64,000 nt of DNA. Source: Echinometra lucunter (lineage: Eukaryota; Echinodermata; Echinoidea; Camarodonta; Echinometridae). The notes below the pieces were generated by a model. It worked only from the letters and a program-made list of their open reading frames with translations. It ran no database searches and was not told where the DNA came from. This document shows positions 44,470 to 55,829 of this stretch, one piece after another. Position 1 is the first letter of the stretch. The number at the start of each line of letters is the position of its first letter. Made by a program: the position numbers and the translations under genes. Location of the stretch: NCBI GenBank assembly GCA_029962745.1, contig CM057171.1, positions 21,994,637-22,058,636 on the forward strand. Reading direction: 5' to 3'.

Positions 44470-45893
44470 CAAATAAATTTTGGTGTACACGAATGATTTC
44501 TTGAATGTTAATTTAGATTGATTATAGATTCATAAGATCTCTTCAAATCTTTTATTTTTATTTTCTGTCGAATTACTACTTAAAGGACTGAAGAAGAAAG
44601 GGATTTGCAGAGTAAGCATGGTAGGAATGCCCGGTTATACCGCTGTACATTCTATATATTTTAAACGCTTGTCCTTCCTTGGACGCTGTACTCCCTAACA
44701 CAACAGTTTGAACCTGTTCTCTCTGTTGCTATGCCTGACCTCTGTCTTGATCGAATTTGAAGCCTTATGAAGCCATTCCACAGTATGATTTAAAGTATTC
44801 TTAAAGAAAAATCCTGAAAATCAGTAACTGGGGCTACGCCAATAATGAAAAATAAATCTTTAAGCATGTTAAGCATGTTAACAGATTACTTGCTGCTGTT
44901 GAGAGTTTGGTTTCCGGCCTTGACTGCGGGGTTAGCAGAATCGTCGAATTACATTAAAGCTTTTTTAGAAGCGAAAGTTTTGAATGGTGAACCTACTTAT
45001 CTATTTATTTATCTTTTGCCTTATTGATGGCACATTATCTAACCCCTAAAAGACTTTTTCGCTGCAAAATTCGAACCGCTGCATTTCCCGCCACGCCACT
45101 TCCTGATTTTTTTTCTGTAAAAAGAACCGAAAATAGGTCATATAGTTACCGAGTCACGTGAACTTTTGTGACCTTATGTCTGCCCCTAAATGGAGAATTT
45201 CTGAGTTTTGTGTACAAAGCAAATGGGAAACAATCATTTCCTCATATTCCTCCATTATCATCTATGATTTCTTCTTTAAGCTGATATTCTAACTGAAAAT
45301 TGTTCCAGATAACATCCCGAAACAACAAACTTGAAAAAAAAAAATGCAGTAAAAGTTGAAAAACAAAGAAAAACATAGGAAATTCGCAAAACAATGACAA
45401 GAATTGAAATCACTTTCAGATTTTTCTTGCCTGATGATATTTTTAATGTTTCTAAAGAACTTTTTGGATTGAAGTTTCATTTCCAGGGCCCTTAATTACT
45501 TGATAATCACTGAAAATGTGTATTTACGAATAAAACTTGCATAAATTATAAGTTGACAAAGTTAAGATTTACATGATAATTAATGATGGATCTTTGTTCT
45601 CTACGCAATTCTCGACGTCTGTGAAAAAAAAATGGCGTAGATCGGTTATGTCGTGGCCAATATATCGGGCGGGGGGGGGGGGGGGAGGCGGATCATGGCC
45701 CCCAGTCCTTCATAACACCCAAATAGCCCAGTCTTTTTAGGGTTAAACAGATTTGGATCAAGCAACGCATGCCCACTGTCAAACAAAGGCTGCAAGTTTA
45801 GGCAGGACTCTATGTTGAGGTTATTTATGTACTCGGTTATACTGAGGGCAGTTAAACAGGTCTGTGATGCTACATCCCCAATGAACGTCTCAC
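44470..45893. other. No gene recognised
   Basis: AT-rich, with a poly-G tract at 45669. The 125-codon minus-strand frame that crosses 45646-46023 is partly the SRCR relic described next, read through its splice donor into the intron. Confidence 0.45.
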
Positions 45894-46207
45894 CTGGTTT
45901 GTTGCATCCTACAAATGTATGGTATGTGCTTGTATATGAAGAATACGTGCAGCTTCCTATCGGTGGTCGGCAATACCATAAGTACAACTCGAGACTTGTG
46001 TTATACTCAGCGTGCTGTGCCATCTATAGACCTCCCCAAAGTTTAGCTTTCCGAATCCCAGCTCTTGACAGATATTCAATGGCTTTAAAACTTTTGGTAG
46101 CCCAGTTCGACACAGACAAGTAATCAAAGGTACAGGTAACTCTAACGACCATTTTGCAAATGTCCATCTAAACTTCTCTCTGCTGATCACGTTCACGTTG
46201 ATACCAC
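45894..46207 (-). pseudogene. SRCR exon relic 13, full length with two frameshifts
   Basis: The most complete copy, 314 bases. The acceptor is ATATAGTAG ending at 46208 and the donor is AACAAACCAG^GTGAGACG. In order, across three frames, it reads GINVNVISREKF, RVTCTFDYLSVSNWAT, VLKPLNICQELGFG, FGEVYRWHSTLSITQ, SSCTYGIADHR and SCTYSSYTSTYHTFVGCNKP. This reproduces the SRCR fold order: first cysteine, WA, IC..LGFG, then three C-terminal cysteines ending in VGC. Phase is 1 at both ends, as for SRCR exons and for the sushi exon. Two indels break the frame; with them it cannot encode the domain, unless they are assembly errors. Confidence 0.8.
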
Positions 46208-46355
46208 CTACTATATAGTTAATATTTCACTTCACCTTCTTTCCCCTTCTTTTTGGTGACTAAAAAAGGGCACACCTATTTTTTTTATTTGTTATGTTAT
46301 TGTTAGCATTCACTCATCACCCTGAATGAACAAATATGGATTATGTAAGTCAGTA

Positions 46356-46664
46356 GGCGCTTTCACACCAACCCGATCAGGAAAAATACCTGGTATTTTC
46401 TGATCCAGTATTCTACCCCGATCAGAAAATACCAGGTATTTTGCCAGTGTGAAACGAAAGTTCTAGTAATATCCCCAAAGAAAAATACCTGTAGTTTAGT
46501 AGGTACTTTCTCCAGTTCCAGGTATTTTCCCCAAGGTCGCCGGGATATTTCCTGATATTTGTAATGTGAAACCAAATTACGAAATAATTATTGGGTATTT
46601 TGGGGCATGCCAAAGCTCTTGTAGTTTACAGGTATTTTTGTTTATCAGGTAGGTGTGAAAGCAC
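46356..46664. mobile_element. Miniature inverted-repeat element, GGTGTGAAAGC ends
   Basis: GGCGCTTTCACACCAACCCG at 46357 pairs with AGGTAGGTGTGAAAGCACTT at 46651-46665. The interior repeats AAATACCTGGTATTTT-type palindromes at 46383, 46424, 46480 and 46510. No coding content. Confidence 0.8.
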
Positions 46665-46756
46665 TTATTGCCTCCAGTTTGTTTGACCCAGGAAGGATCC
46701 CATAAGAGAATTTCCGAAGAGTTCCAACAGTGTGACCGCTCACTCATAGATATCAT

Positions 46757-47943
46757 TCCGTCAATCGAACAACAATATTCTGCAAGATATTTACTATGAT
46801 ATTGCAACTAATAGTTTATTGTGAAGCAAAATCCATGTGCCCTCTGATTTTGTAGGCAATTGATATAAAGAAGACGAATAAGACAATAAATTCGTCGCTG
46901 GGGAATAATTATGTGGTCTGTCTACATCTGATTGAAAATTAGTGTCACCGTCCTTGTAGAAAATATTGTCGGCTGTAAAATACTCGAAGCTCCACAGAAA
47001 TGGAGCAAAAATAATTACTAAATTACTAAAATTACTAACATAAAAGACTGGATTGCAGAATCAAGATTTGAGAAAAAAATCATGCCCTATTTTAAAACAA
47101 AAAACAAATGAGTAATCAGAGCGGTCTTCACAACTGCAAAATAATAAGTAAGGATAACGGAAATATATCGGAATTATCCTTGAAAGTGTGTTAAATAGAA
47201 TTTAGGGATATATGAACGTGTTGCAAAGTCTCAAAAAGGTATTTTCCTTCTTACGTTCACCCTTAGTTAGTGCCCCCGTGCCGCTTTTCGCTGATACCCC
47301 CCTCCCCCACATTCACTTTGAAAGACGCTCCGCCGCACCAGGACAAGTAGCTCAGAGAATTTGATTTCGTTCAGCAGGGTTGATTGCACAGAATCTTTGG
47401 AATAGACACTTCTGCTGCAAACGATGACAGATTACGTAAATGAAATTCATTTAAATGAGGCCATCTCACTTATTGTTGTCGATTTTATCCAGGATATTGA
47501 TATGTTGTAGCTGAGACATCTTTTAACAAAGAACTGGATTTTTTTAAAACTTTAACAGCGGCATCATTTTGCAATAAAAGAAAACAAGTCATTTTTTTTC
47601 ACATTTTACGTGTATTCTCTTATATAGAACGTGATTTTTTTCTCAAATCTTGATTCTGCAATCCAGTCTCTTTTTTTAGTAATGCCTCCATTATTTTTGC
47701 TCGATTTCTGTCGAGCTTCGAGTATGTTACAGCCGTCAAAATTTTCGACAAGGAAGGTGACACTATTTTCAATCAGATGTTGACAGACCACATAATTATT
47801 CCCCAGCGACGAATTTCTTGTCTTATTCGTCTTCTTCTTTATATCAATTGCCTACAAAATCAGAGGGCACATGGATTTTGCTTCACAATAAACTATTAGT
47901 TGCAATATCATTGTAAATATCTTGCAGAATATTGTTGTTCGAT
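46757..47943. repeat. Inverted repeat with about 320-bp arms
   Basis: 46757-47083 (TCGAACAACAATATTC through ATGTGGTCTGTCTACATC to AGATTTGAGAAAAAAATCA) pairs with 47630-47943 in inverse orientation. The spacer is about 550 bases and includes, at 47262-47344, the reverse complement of the left end of the 19090 element family (GACGCTCCGCCGC). Possibly a foldback or rearranged hAT-like element. The part right of 46911 recurs after the gap. Confidence 0.75.
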
Positions 47944-48079
47944 TTGTGAGCGAAGGAAGGGAGCAAAAATCTCACCCCCCCCCCCCCCCCCAAGACAACG
48001 GTAATTGCATTATTTACATTGATTTGATGATAAAGATATCGTAAATCTATTTCAGGGCTCTTTCCTATATCATTCATCC

Positions 48080-48157
48080 ATTAACCCGGCGATTTTCCTT
48101 ATTGACCCAACTATAGTTTTCAACGCATTTTTGAGGTCTCACCACGACCGATATCAT

Positions 48158-48202
<45 letters not shown>

Positions 48203-49275
48203 GATCAAATCGAAAACCGTTTTAGATTTAAGCACAATCTCGACATGGATAGAACATTAGATAAGACTTTATGGTTACAACACATTTGATGAGCCTTGCC
48301 TGAGCTATGATATATCATTGCGAGCGATTTTTGGATAAAACAGAAAGAAAAATATCCCCATTGCTTCAATTTAGGGGGCCCTTCGTTATCATGAAAGTTA
48401 GATTCCGTTGTGCCTTTAGCTCTTGCCTCTTCCTCCAACGACGTTCAAATAACACGGGAAGCTATTATTACATAAAGCTTCTCTTTTAACACTTTGAATT
48501 AAGTCACCCGCCATTAGTGAAAAGGAATAATCAAAAGGGGGGGGGGGGGATGCCACAAGAGCGAGAAGAGGTGCTAATCAGAAAGTAAAAAAGGACAGGT
48601 ATCAGATTTGAAGGGGGCATTTACTGGAAAGAGAATTGCAACCAAAGGGGTACTGAAAAGAGACACTTAACAGATTCAAGGGGGAACTTATCATAAGGAA
48701 AAAAGGACACTTATTAGAAAGCAGTGGGTGTGTATCAAATTTACAAAGGGGCACCTGTCGGGATGGAAAAGGGGCACATCAGGAAACAAAAGGGGCAATC
48801 GTGGCACTCATAGCACGTTAACAGGAGAAACGTGACATACTAAAAGGAAAGGAGGCATTAATCAGAAGTAAATAGGGGCATGTATCAGATTTCAAATGGG
48901 GGACTTGCAAAATTGCAATATTATTTCCGAAAATAGGCAATCAAGAGGGGCACTTATCACATTTCAGTGGGGGATATTCAGAGCGTTATGAAAAAAGGAA
49001 AGGGTCACTAATCTAATTTTCAAAGGGGGGGGGGGGGGGGGGGCGGCCAGTTGTAGAATTCAAGAAAGGTGACCTATCTGACGAGAAAATGGTGACTTAC
49101 TACAATGTGAAAGGACGCTTATTGATAAAAATAAAGTGGCCCCTTGTAAGAAGAAAAAGGGTGCAATGAACAGGGTTTTAATTGGGCATTTTTTTGTGTA
49201 AAATGGGCACTTTAGGGTGCTTGAAAAACTGGGGGGAGGGCACTGTGCCTCTATGCCCCTGCTCCGCCGCCCTGT
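48080..49275 (+). mobile_element. hAT-like element related to 19090-20542, left end rearranged
   Basis: TTTTTGAGGTCTCA, AAGCACAAT, TTATGGTTACAA, CCCATTGCTTCAATTTAG and the degenerate AAAGGGGCACTTATCAG minisatellite all follow the order in the 19090 element. The right end reads GCTCCGCCGCCCTG at 49274. It carries a (GA)n tract at 48162-48196 and poly-G at 48539 and 49026. The proper left terminus is missing or displaced to 47344 in inverted orientation. Confidence 0.75.
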
Positions 49276-50474
49276 ACTTATTTATATTGAATTAATATAT
49301 ATATATTTTTTTGGTTGCTTGCCTTATTTCACTTTAAATAATCTCCCCATTCATATTACGGACTGTTGAGTATGCTAAAGGAAGAGTGTTGATGATATAG
49401 TCCGGCAGCCAAACCCGGATTTTAGGCCTAAGGTTGCATTTGAATATTATAGTTTTTTTTTTAATTGATATCGACTGTTCAGACCTTCTATTTTAACAGT
49501 CCACATGCTGGAGCTCTGTCAGCATTGAGCAATTTGAGATATACGCAAAAATCCAAAATGGCCGCTGGCGGCAATCTTGGATTTTGAGTTTACCTGCTGC
49601 AAACATCCCTAGAATGTTCAAAACAGGGAATTAATGGTTTTTCGGGATGGAGAATCCAAATCTGAGGTTAGTTTGAGGAAATGACTATGTTTTGATATCT
49701 TGATATAAAATGGCAGCTAATTTTCAAGATGGCGCCCCAGCAGTCTATTTGTACATGTACATATATGCAATACTGCATTGAAAATCAAGTAGATTGAATA
49801 TGATTGATTTTCTTTCTACAAGGATGATATTAAGAAACAAAAAACAACAAGTGTAAATGTGACGGGGGAGGGGAGGGGGATAGACTCCTTCCCAAGCACA
49901 CACACCCACACCCCCCCCCCCCCCACACACACTTTACACTATGGAGGAATAGCATTTGATGTTCACCTTTTTGTAGCTGACAAAAACTATATGTGTACTC
50001 ACGTCTCTTTATCAGGAATTTGAGCCTCAGAAATTAGTTATGAAATTCATTTATTAAGCATTCAGTTACTGCAATACTAATTACAGAAGAAACATACCTT
50101 CTAAAATGATATTTCTTGATGTTTTCAAGGCCAAAACATCATTTTCCGGACTAATTTGAGTATCTCCTATTATATCTACGGTATCATTGTCTATCGTGGA
50201 CTGAAAATTCTACAAATATCGGCTGAGCCGAATATCTAGTACTTTTCAAGAGACCAATTCCTGAAATCGTGTGTTTAGCACCACTTTATTGTTGGCTAAA
50301 GTTAATTAATCCATATTTCAGCCATCATAAGAGACAGGTCAATGTTCAAATGATTGTTTTCATATTAGATAATAACATGCATTTTAAGTGCATACCTGTT
50401 TACCAGTAGCACACTTTTTATATTTCATGATATTTTCGAAGTCCAATGATAATTTTCCTTACAAATATAGATAC

Positions 50475-50878
50475 CATTGGCGTAAATCCCGGGGGGGGGG
50501 GGATGGGGGGATATATCCCCCCACTTTTGGAGAGGGGGAGGGGGGATGCGTGTACAAATATCCCCCCCCCCCACTTTTTAAGAAATAAAATATATTTTAA
50601 TTAATGCGTTAGTAAAATCTTTGAATATCTGTCATAAACAACCATCATATTTTAGAATTTCTATTTGAAAATGCGATTGAAAACCAAAAAAGTGGTTATT
50701 TTTGGCTCGCTCGCATCGCTCGCTCGCAAAATAAATATTAAAATGTGTGTAGGGGGGTCTGTGGGGGGGTCAGTGAGGGTGTGTGCTTATACTTAAGTGT
50801 GAGATCGACAGAAAAAAAATCGTCAAAAAAGTCAATCATCCCCCCCCCCCCACTCCTCAGAGTGGATTTACGCCGGTG
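50475..50878 (+). mobile_element. hAT-like miniature element, GGCGTAAATCC family, with exact target duplication
   Basis: It starts CATTGGCGTAAATCC and ends GGATTTACGCCGGTG, with ATAGATAC on both sides (50467-50474 and 50879-50886). The exact 8-bp duplication supports the hAT superfamily for this family. One internal 82-bp-type unit is present. It is inserted in the 49403-53692 element and so is younger than it. Confidence 0.92.
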
Positions 50879-51251
50879 ATAGATACTGATGTTCATAGGT
50901 TTTGATTTGAGTTCGGGGGGAGGGGGGTGACTGATGCAAAATATCCTCAGGCGGGGAGGAAAGCGACTGGGAAGGGGTAAGGGAGTAAAAAGTGAAGGAT
51001 TGATTAAGGAAAGGAGCACGTACAGAGATCAGAGCGTCACTAAATTTTGTGAATGGAGGGTATAATACCTATATTTGCTCACAGGTCTACTGCATTTTTA
51101 GTCTATTCTACCATTCATCCTATTAGCGAAACAAAAATAGCCTTCAAATGATATCGAAGGGGTACATCCCCATTACTTGAATGAAATGTTGAGGGACCTG
51201 TAAGCTTTCTAGTTTAGTTGACACTTTTTAAAAGTATGAACCACCGCATTT

Positions 51252-52000
51252 TTATTTTGTGGATGAGCGAGTAATAATAAATGGTGTTTTTTTTTCATCA
51301 AAACACACTCTACAATGCTTTAGGAATAAGATATTTGAATGATTTATAACCTTTTCAGTACCTCTTATGCTTATGGTCTTATGTTTACAGTCCAAACCAC
51401 CCTGTTTTTGTATATTACGAGTGAGCAAGGAAAATACACTCTTTTGATGATACAGTATTATTTCATGGTCAAAATATCACTATGGTCTGAAAGATGTTTT
51501 GATGGTATAGTCATCTCACTGCCAACTATGACTCTATTCTAGCACCTTGCTGGTCTAATCTTTTGCTGTTCTAACCCCCCTTTCAAAATAATACGAGCGA
51601 GCGAAGGTAGATAAAGGAAAACACATGCTTATTTTGTGGATGAGCGAGTAATAAATAAATGGGGTTTTTTTTGTCATCAAAACACACTCTACAATGCTTT
51701 AGGAATAAGATATTTGAATGATTTATAACCTTTTCAGTACCTCTTATGCTTATGGTCTTATGTTTACAGTCCAAACCACCCTGTTTTTGTATATTACGAG
51801 TGAGCAAGGAAAATACACTCTTTTGATGATACAGTATTATTTCATGGTCAAAATATCACTATGGTCTGAAAGATGTTTTGATGGTATAGTCATCTCACTG
51901 CCAACTATGACTCTATTCTAGCACCTTGCTGGTCTAATCTTTTGCTGTTCTAAACCATCTTTCAAAATAATACGAGCGAGCGAAGGGAGATAAAGGAAAA
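51252..52000. repeat. Tandem duplication, two units of 379 bp
   Basis: TTTTGTGGATGAGCGAGTAA starts near 51255 and 51634, and about 250 bases from CATCAAAACACACTCTACAA are identical at an offset of 379. Both units give the same 67-codon frame, which is only a consequence of the duplication. Each unit ends in ATACGAGCGAGCGAAGG. Confidence 0.93.
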
Positions 52001-54048
52001 CACATGCTTGGTGAAAAAAGTATTCCCCAACTGTTCTGTATTTCAATGCTATACGAGGAGTGCAGCGAGTGAAGAAAACTTTACATTCCTTGATAGCCTC
52101 AAACTGTTGTATATTCAATCACCTAACTGCCAAATATGACGCTATTTGGCTCATCGCTTGCCATCCAAAACAATTCTGTTTCTATATGAGCAAGCAAAAC
52201 AAGCTACGGACTCATTTTCTTTCAGATGTAGATTTGCCTCCAAAATAATTATTGTGATGATGTACATCTTCCCATTTTTATATTCAAACTTGTTGCTGAG
52301 GGAATAAGAGTGTATGACTCCTTTGAAATATCTTCTTTTTTTTTCAGATTTGATAGGTGAGTGTAGCAAGGAAGAGAAGCAAGGGTATTTAAAATATACT
52401 GTGATAAGAAAAGGGTTTTGTATTGTCACTCCAATCTCATCATTCTAGTTCTCATAATTGGTGAGATAGGAATAGGCCCATTGGTCATAGGCCCTTTATC
52501 TCATGAAAAAAAATTCTGTTTTAGCTCTTCTCGATGTTTGACTCGACTCCTTGCACCTTTATTACTATCATTTTTATGACAAGAAGAATAATATAACATT
52601 AGATAGACAATTAGATGCAAATCAGTTTCATTTCATAAGGATATTAACATAACCGGCTTTGGTTAAGATACTTAAAATGCAAGGCAGGTGAGTAGAAGAA
52701 TACCATAAAAGAGAGAGAGAGAGAAACAAGTTGCAAACCGATCTAACCACAACTAGAGATACTTTAAAATGTGAGCTAGCGAAGCGAGCCAGTGCTGGAA
52801 AGTTTTTCGTTATCGTTTTCACTTTGAAATTCTTTTTTTTTCCCCATTTGCCGGCTTCCCTTTTATTATTTTTTTTTAATACTCTTAGGGAATTGCATGG
52901 GCTATGTCATTTCTGATTGTGAATTATTGGGGGGGCAGTGTTAATGCAGACCATCTTCCTACCAACAATATTGGGGGATATATCCCCATCCCCCTTCCCC
53001 AAATCGACACCCATATTGTTGATTAAACTATTTTTTGTTGGCTACAGTATATTCTGCAATCAAAGCCTCATAAAAGCAGTAGTTTTAAAGAGAGCCATTC
53101 CTGAAATAGTGTTTAGCAATGTTGTCTGTGGCCTATAGTCGCTCGCCTTATTTTTGCTGGGGTTTATTATGGCATGGCTTCCTTTGATGACAGGTAAAGG
53201 TAAATTGTTTGCTTTTTAATGAGTTATCATTTCAATTCGTGTATAAAAATGATATATATATATATATCACTTTTATACGCGTAGATTAGAAAAACGAGAT
53301 CAATAGCACATTTTTAAATGGAAAATGTCGATATCTGAATGCTAGTCTATAGTGCATATGGCGGCCATCTTGAAAAATAGCCACCATTTTATATCTAGAC
53401 ATCAAGAAATAGTCCATATCCTCCAAAATAACCTCAGATCTGGATTCTCCATCCCGAAAACCCCTTTTTCCCAATTTTTGAACATTCTTGGATGTTTAAG
53501 AAGGTAAACAGAAAATCCAAGATGGCCGCGGCCGGCCATTTGGATTTTCGCCGTATATCTCAAATTGCTCAATGCTGACAGAGCTCCAGCATGTGGATTG
53601 TTGAAATAGAAGGTCTGAACAGTCAATATCCAATTTAAAAAAAAAACTATAACATTCCAATGCAATCTTACCCCCCATGGCTACCGGACTAATAAGCACG
53701 TTTTCATTTTCAGCTTGGTCTTGTTGGTGTTGTTCGTCAGCCACCAACCATGCGGTTTATATTACCATCTCATTTTTGTAGTCATCACACGATATGTCTA
53801 TAAGAAAATCGTGCATCTTTGTATCATGGCACGCCGTATTTTTATGTAGTTTAATCAAATACAATTTCAAATTATTATTTTAATTGTCACATTAGCTCAC
53901 TGGTAATATGTGACATTCCCTAGGTATAATCAAAGAAATATGTGAAATGGCGTGTTTGATAAAAAGCACTGTGATATGGGACACAGTAAGTAATAGTGCC
54001 AAAGGAAAATAAGTAATCACATCTATATTTTTTTTCAAAACGTCTAAT

Positions 54049-54310
54049 CTGGTTTGTTGTATCCGACGAATGCTACGTATATGCTTGACCATGTTAACAT
54101 TGAATAAAACATACAGGCCATTTTGGTTATGTTCGCATATCGTAAGCCGCAACTCTTTACTGAAGTCAGACTAGCCGAGCTGGTATATATGTAAAACTCT
54201 CATTTCTGCTAACTGAATTCAAGCGGTTGAATAATGTTTGGCGATTTCGAGTTCACCATTCTGACGGATTCTCTTAATAAAATAATGTGTATAAAATTTT
54301 CAATATGTTA
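54049..54310 (-). pseudogene. SRCR exon relic 14, splice donor lost
   Basis: Pieces CGLRYANITKMACMFYSM and YVAFVGYNKP match the C-terminal half, with the last cysteine replaced by tyrosine. The 5' half is heavily decayed (NSKSPNII). The donor reads AACAAACCAG^ATTAGACG, so GT has become AT and it could not be spliced normally. Confidence 0.55.
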
Positions 54311-55135
54311 GGTTAGCTACACCCGTTTGTTTTGTTTCGATTTTCACCCTCTTCTATTCTGATATATACAGGGTGGCCCAGAAAAGAACGGAACCCCCCT
54401 GAAATCTTGAATTGCAGCGAGATAAATGACAACCATTGATAATTGTTGACTTGGTTCAAAAGAAAATTCTTTTTCCAATAATATGATACCAAGATCACCC
54501 ATTTTGGCTAACGCGTTCAGATATTAGGGCTCATTTCGTGAGGCAATGTCATTTTCAAAAATTGATTTACTTTTCCGGCCAAATTTCAAGTTCGATGAAG
54601 AGAAAACCTTACACCGACTGCGTTTCGTAGAATAGGCTCATGCCTATTCATAAACGCGTGTCGATTTTCCTTTCACTCAAAGGGCCATTGTTTGAAAGGG
54701 GGGGGGGGGGGGGGGGGGGAGGGGGCATTCAGTGTTTCCAATTGTGGATGGGAGGAGGATAGCGGGTTGCTAATAGCCATTGTCATGTTGATGAGTTGGC
54801 CGTGAGGGTTGCTGAATGGCCATTGGGAAGTTTGTAATTGGATGTATGGTAGTGATAGTGTATTGAGTAGTGATTTGAGTAGTGTGCTTGTAATAAGGAT
54901 GTTTATGCCAGGGGTATCTCGGCCTGAAACATAGATTTCAGAGATATGGATCTTGAGTTGTGGAATAACCGTTGATGATAAACAAAAACACTCCTCGTCT
55001 CATCAATCCCATCTCATCAGTAATTTTTTTTTTTTTAATCTAAAGAAAAAAAAATATGCCAATGCCGAGAAAATTAATTCTTTCACTCCATAATAGGAAA
55101 GAGGACATGAATATCAATTTTCTCCGTTCTGTGTT

Positions 55136-55329
55136 CAGAGGCGGCAGATTAGGACCATGAAAGCCAGGCGCGGATCCAAGGGTGAGCGGGCCTTGCCCCC
55201 TCCCCCCCCCCCCCCGCCAAAAAAAAAAAGGAAGAGAGAGAGAAGGAAAAGAAGGGGAAGGGAAAGAGGAGGAAGGGGAAAAGAAGTAAAAGAGGAACAA
55301 AAAATAAAAGAGCCTTGCGAGCCAGCTGT
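55136..55329. other. Sequence between duplication copy 1 and the gap
   Basis: A poly-C/poly-A and purine-rich stretch with GCGCGGATCCAAGGGTGAGC, resembling the GGATCCGCCACTG transposon end near 33805. The long Arg/Lys/Glu frame that runs into the gap is low-complexity. Confidence 0.5.
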
Positions 55330-55829
55330 NNNNNNNNNNNNNNNNNNNNNNNNNNNNNNNNNNNNNNNNNNNNNNNNNNNNNNNNNNNNNNNNNNNNNNN
55401 NNNNNNNNNNNNNNNNNNNNNNNNNNNNNNNNNNNNNNNNNNNNNNNNNNNNNNNNNNNNNNNNNNNNNNNNNNNNNNNNNNNNNNNNNNNNNNNNNNNN
55501 NNNNNNNNNNNNNNNNNNNNNNNNNNNNNNNNNNNNNNNNNNNNNNNNNNNNNNNNNNNNNNNNNNNNNNNNNNNNNNNNNNNNNNNNNNNNNNNNNNNN
55601 NNNNNNNNNNNNNNNNNNNNNNNNNNNNNNNNNNNNNNNNNNNNNNNNNNNNNNNNNNNNNNNNNNNNNNNNNNNNNNNNNNNNNNNNNNNNNNNNNNNN
55701 NNNNNNNNNNNNNNNNNNNNNNNNNNNNNNNNNNNNNNNNNNNNNNNNNNNNNNNNNNNNNNNNNNNNNNNNNNNNNNNNNNNNNNNNNNNNNNNNNNNN
55801 NNNNNNNNNNNNNNNNNNNNNNNNNNNNN
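55330..55829. other. Assembly gap of exactly 500 N
   Basis: A run of 500 N. A round length usually means the true size is unknown. Confidence 0.99.

Larger units (their letters stand above)
49403..53692. mobile_element. 4.3-kb element with about 330-bp inverted ends
   Basis: AGTCCGGCAGCCA at 49403 and TGGCTACCGGACT ending near 53692 open long inverted arms. Blocks such as ACTGTTCAGACCTTCTATTT, GAGCTCTGTCAGCATTGAGC, AAATCCAAAATGGCCGC and GGGATGGAGAATCCA (49480-49670) recur in reverse order and orientation at 53410-53640. No transposase is visible between the arms, which hold a hAT-like miniature element and a 379-bp tandem. Class unknown. Confidence 0.75.
46911..55135. repeat. Copy 1 of an 8.2-kb duplication around the assembly gap
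   Basis: From ATGTGGTCTGTCTACATCTG at 46911, the order of all landmarks is repeated from 55831: the (GA)n tract, poly-G tracts, GGCGTAAATCC element, 379-bp tandem, SRCR relic and GGGTGGCCCAG motif. The offset drifts only from 8920 to 8865, through many one-base indels. Confidence 0.95.

Noticed and set aside
51339..51921. Two identical 67-codon frames suggesting a conserved small protein
   Set aside because: Identity reflects a recent 379-bp tandem duplication, including non-coding parts; no other evidence of coding.
15585..54310. A functional set of mutually exclusive alternative exons, as in Dscam
   Set aside because: Most copies have stops or frameshifts in the only plausible frame and one has lost its donor, so decay is more likely without transcript evidence.
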